From assembly GCA_016869695.1 (NCBI GenBank), contig VGDN01000078.1, positions 1 to 5,484 of the forward strand: DNA of 5,484 nucleotides. Reading direction: 5' to 3'. The DNA comes from Alphaproteobacteria bacterium. GTDB lineage: Bacteria; Pseudomonadota; Alphaproteobacteria; Rickettsiales; UBA1997. The notes under the pieces are model-generated. The model was not told the origin of the DNA. It did no database searches and saw nothing but the letters and a program-made list of their open reading frames with translations. How positions within the stretch are numbered: the stretch's first letter is position 1; each line of letters opens with the position of its first letter. The position numbers and the translations under genes were made by a program. Positions 4,741 to 5,484 of this stretch are shown here, piece after piece.

Positions 4741-5484
4741 CTACTTACTATCGAGCCCAATATCCACCGCTGGCGCGCAGTGAGTAAGCGCACCGATGGA
4801 AATGTAATCCACATCGAGTTTAGAAAATTTTTTGATGTTACTCAGCCTTACTCCACCCGAGATTTCTATCTGAATTTTTTTGCTTACTTTCCGGATCAGC
4901 TCCACCGACTTTCTGATTTGTGCTACACTCATATTATCGAGCATGATCACATCCGGCTTTGATTCCGCTGCTTCCACGACTTGCTGCAACGTATCACATT
5001 CAATCTCGACCTTTTTTCCTTTGGCTTTTTTTGCCGCGAGAAGCACCGCACTCACAGAACCAGCGGCAGCGATGTGATTATCCTTAATCAAAATCATCGC
5101 GGACAAATCGCGACGATGATTTTTTCCACCACCAACTTTTACCGCATATTTCGCGGGATCGCGCAGTCCAGGCAAGGTTTTACGCGTATCTAGAATCGTG
5201 ATTTTTTTGTTGTTTAACTTTTTAATGAACTTGTTGGTAAGCGTCGCCACACCGCTTAAATGCTGAACCAAATTCAAAATCACTCTTTCCGCTGCAAAGA
5301 TTAACCTCGCATCACCAACACCACGAGCTATTGATTTTCCTGACGCAACGACATCTCCATCCTTCGCCAAAATCTGCAGATCTAGTTTGGAATTTTTGAA
5401 TTTTGCCGAGCTCTTTAACTGCTTAAAAACTTCTGTGATCACCTCTTTGCCACAAAAAATAATCTGTTCGCGCGACCTGATTTC
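4741..5484 (-). CDS. nadC: Nicotinate-nucleotide pyrophosphorylase (carboxylating), quinolinate phosphoribosyltransferase, 5' end cut off by the window
   Basis: NadC converts quinolinate and PRPP to nicotinate mononucleotide, CO2 and pyrophosphate in cytosolic de novo NAD synthesis. The open frame continues to the last base of the window; the first visible residues, EIRSREQIIFCGKEV, match the family's segment before the EVF helix. A GTG at 5442 is therefore an internal valine codon, not a start. The visible part is 247 residues and roughly 30-40 N-terminal residues are missing compared with the usual 275-290. Numbering from the edge, the substrate-site motifs are ER (66-67), N71 and SGVAT (77-81), DTRKTLPG (99-106), GGGKNHR (118-124), KDNH (134-137), E162, MLDN with D183 (181-184) and SGGV (209-212). 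The basic residues R101, K102, H123, R124 and K134 correspond to the known quinolinate/PRPP pocket. It converges on corA with a 92-base gap. No nadA or nadB is visible in the window. Confidence 0.95.
   Translation of the reverse strand, partial: EIRSREQIIFCGKEVITEVFKQLKSSAKFKNSKLDLQILAKDGDVVASGKSIARGVGDARLIFAAERVILNLVQHLSGVATLTNKFIKKLNNKKITILDTRKTLPGLRDPAKYAVKVGGGKNHRRDLSAMILIKDNHIAAAGSVSAVLLAAKKAKGKKVEIECDTLQQVVEAAESKPDVIMLDNMSVAQIRKSVELIRKVSKKIQIEISGGVRLSNIKKFSKLDVDYISIGALTHCAPAVDIGLDSK

Overview
The window looks like a piece of a Gram-negative, probably alphaproteobacterial, chromosome of moderate GC (mid-40s percent by eye). Two things suggest this. It carries an outer-membrane assembly protein (BamA) with a signal peptide, five POTRA repeats and a C-terminal barrel. 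It also carries a PstS whose motifs (GEND, IFGFSFLEEN, SRPLFIY, GLIPL) match my recollection of alphaproteobacterial PstS. No tRNA, rRNA, CRISPR array, transposase, phage gene or obvious horizontally acquired island was found.

Layout, left to right. (1) Bases 1-38 on the minus strand appear to be the first 12 codons of a membrane-protein gene leaving the window. It has the best ribosome binding site seen here and is most likely pstC. (2) Bases 39-193 are an intercistronic stretch with a long nested hairpin (64-120) and a perfect 10-bp hairpin (142-165). (3) pstS lies at 194-1165 on the minus strand. (4) Bases 1166-1324 separate the divergent pstS and bamA genes and hold an imperfect palindrome, a T9 run and five tandem copies of the heptamer GATTTTA. 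(5) bamA lies at 1325-3613 on the plus strand. (6) Bases 3611-3681 are a second heptamer array arranged as an inverted repeat, starting on the bamA stop codon and ending just before the next gene. (7) corA, a CorA-family magnesium/divalent-cation channel, lies at 3686-4648 on the plus strand. (8) Bases 4649-4740 are a convergent gap with only a weak stem. (9) nadC lies at 4741-5484 on the minus strand; its 5' end is cut off by the window edge.

The genes serve separate housekeeping roles: phosphate uptake (pstS and probable pstC), outer-membrane protein assembly (bamA), Mg2+ uptake (corA) and NAD synthesis from quinolinate (nadC). Only pstS and probable pstC look like one transcription unit. 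bamA and corA share a strand but are separated by the large hairpin.

No coding sequence here suggests an undescribed system. The unusual material is between the genes: two period-7 repeat arrays flank bamA, one forming a long hairpin over the region where a corA ribosome binding site would be expected, and paired hairpins lie between pstS and the next gene.
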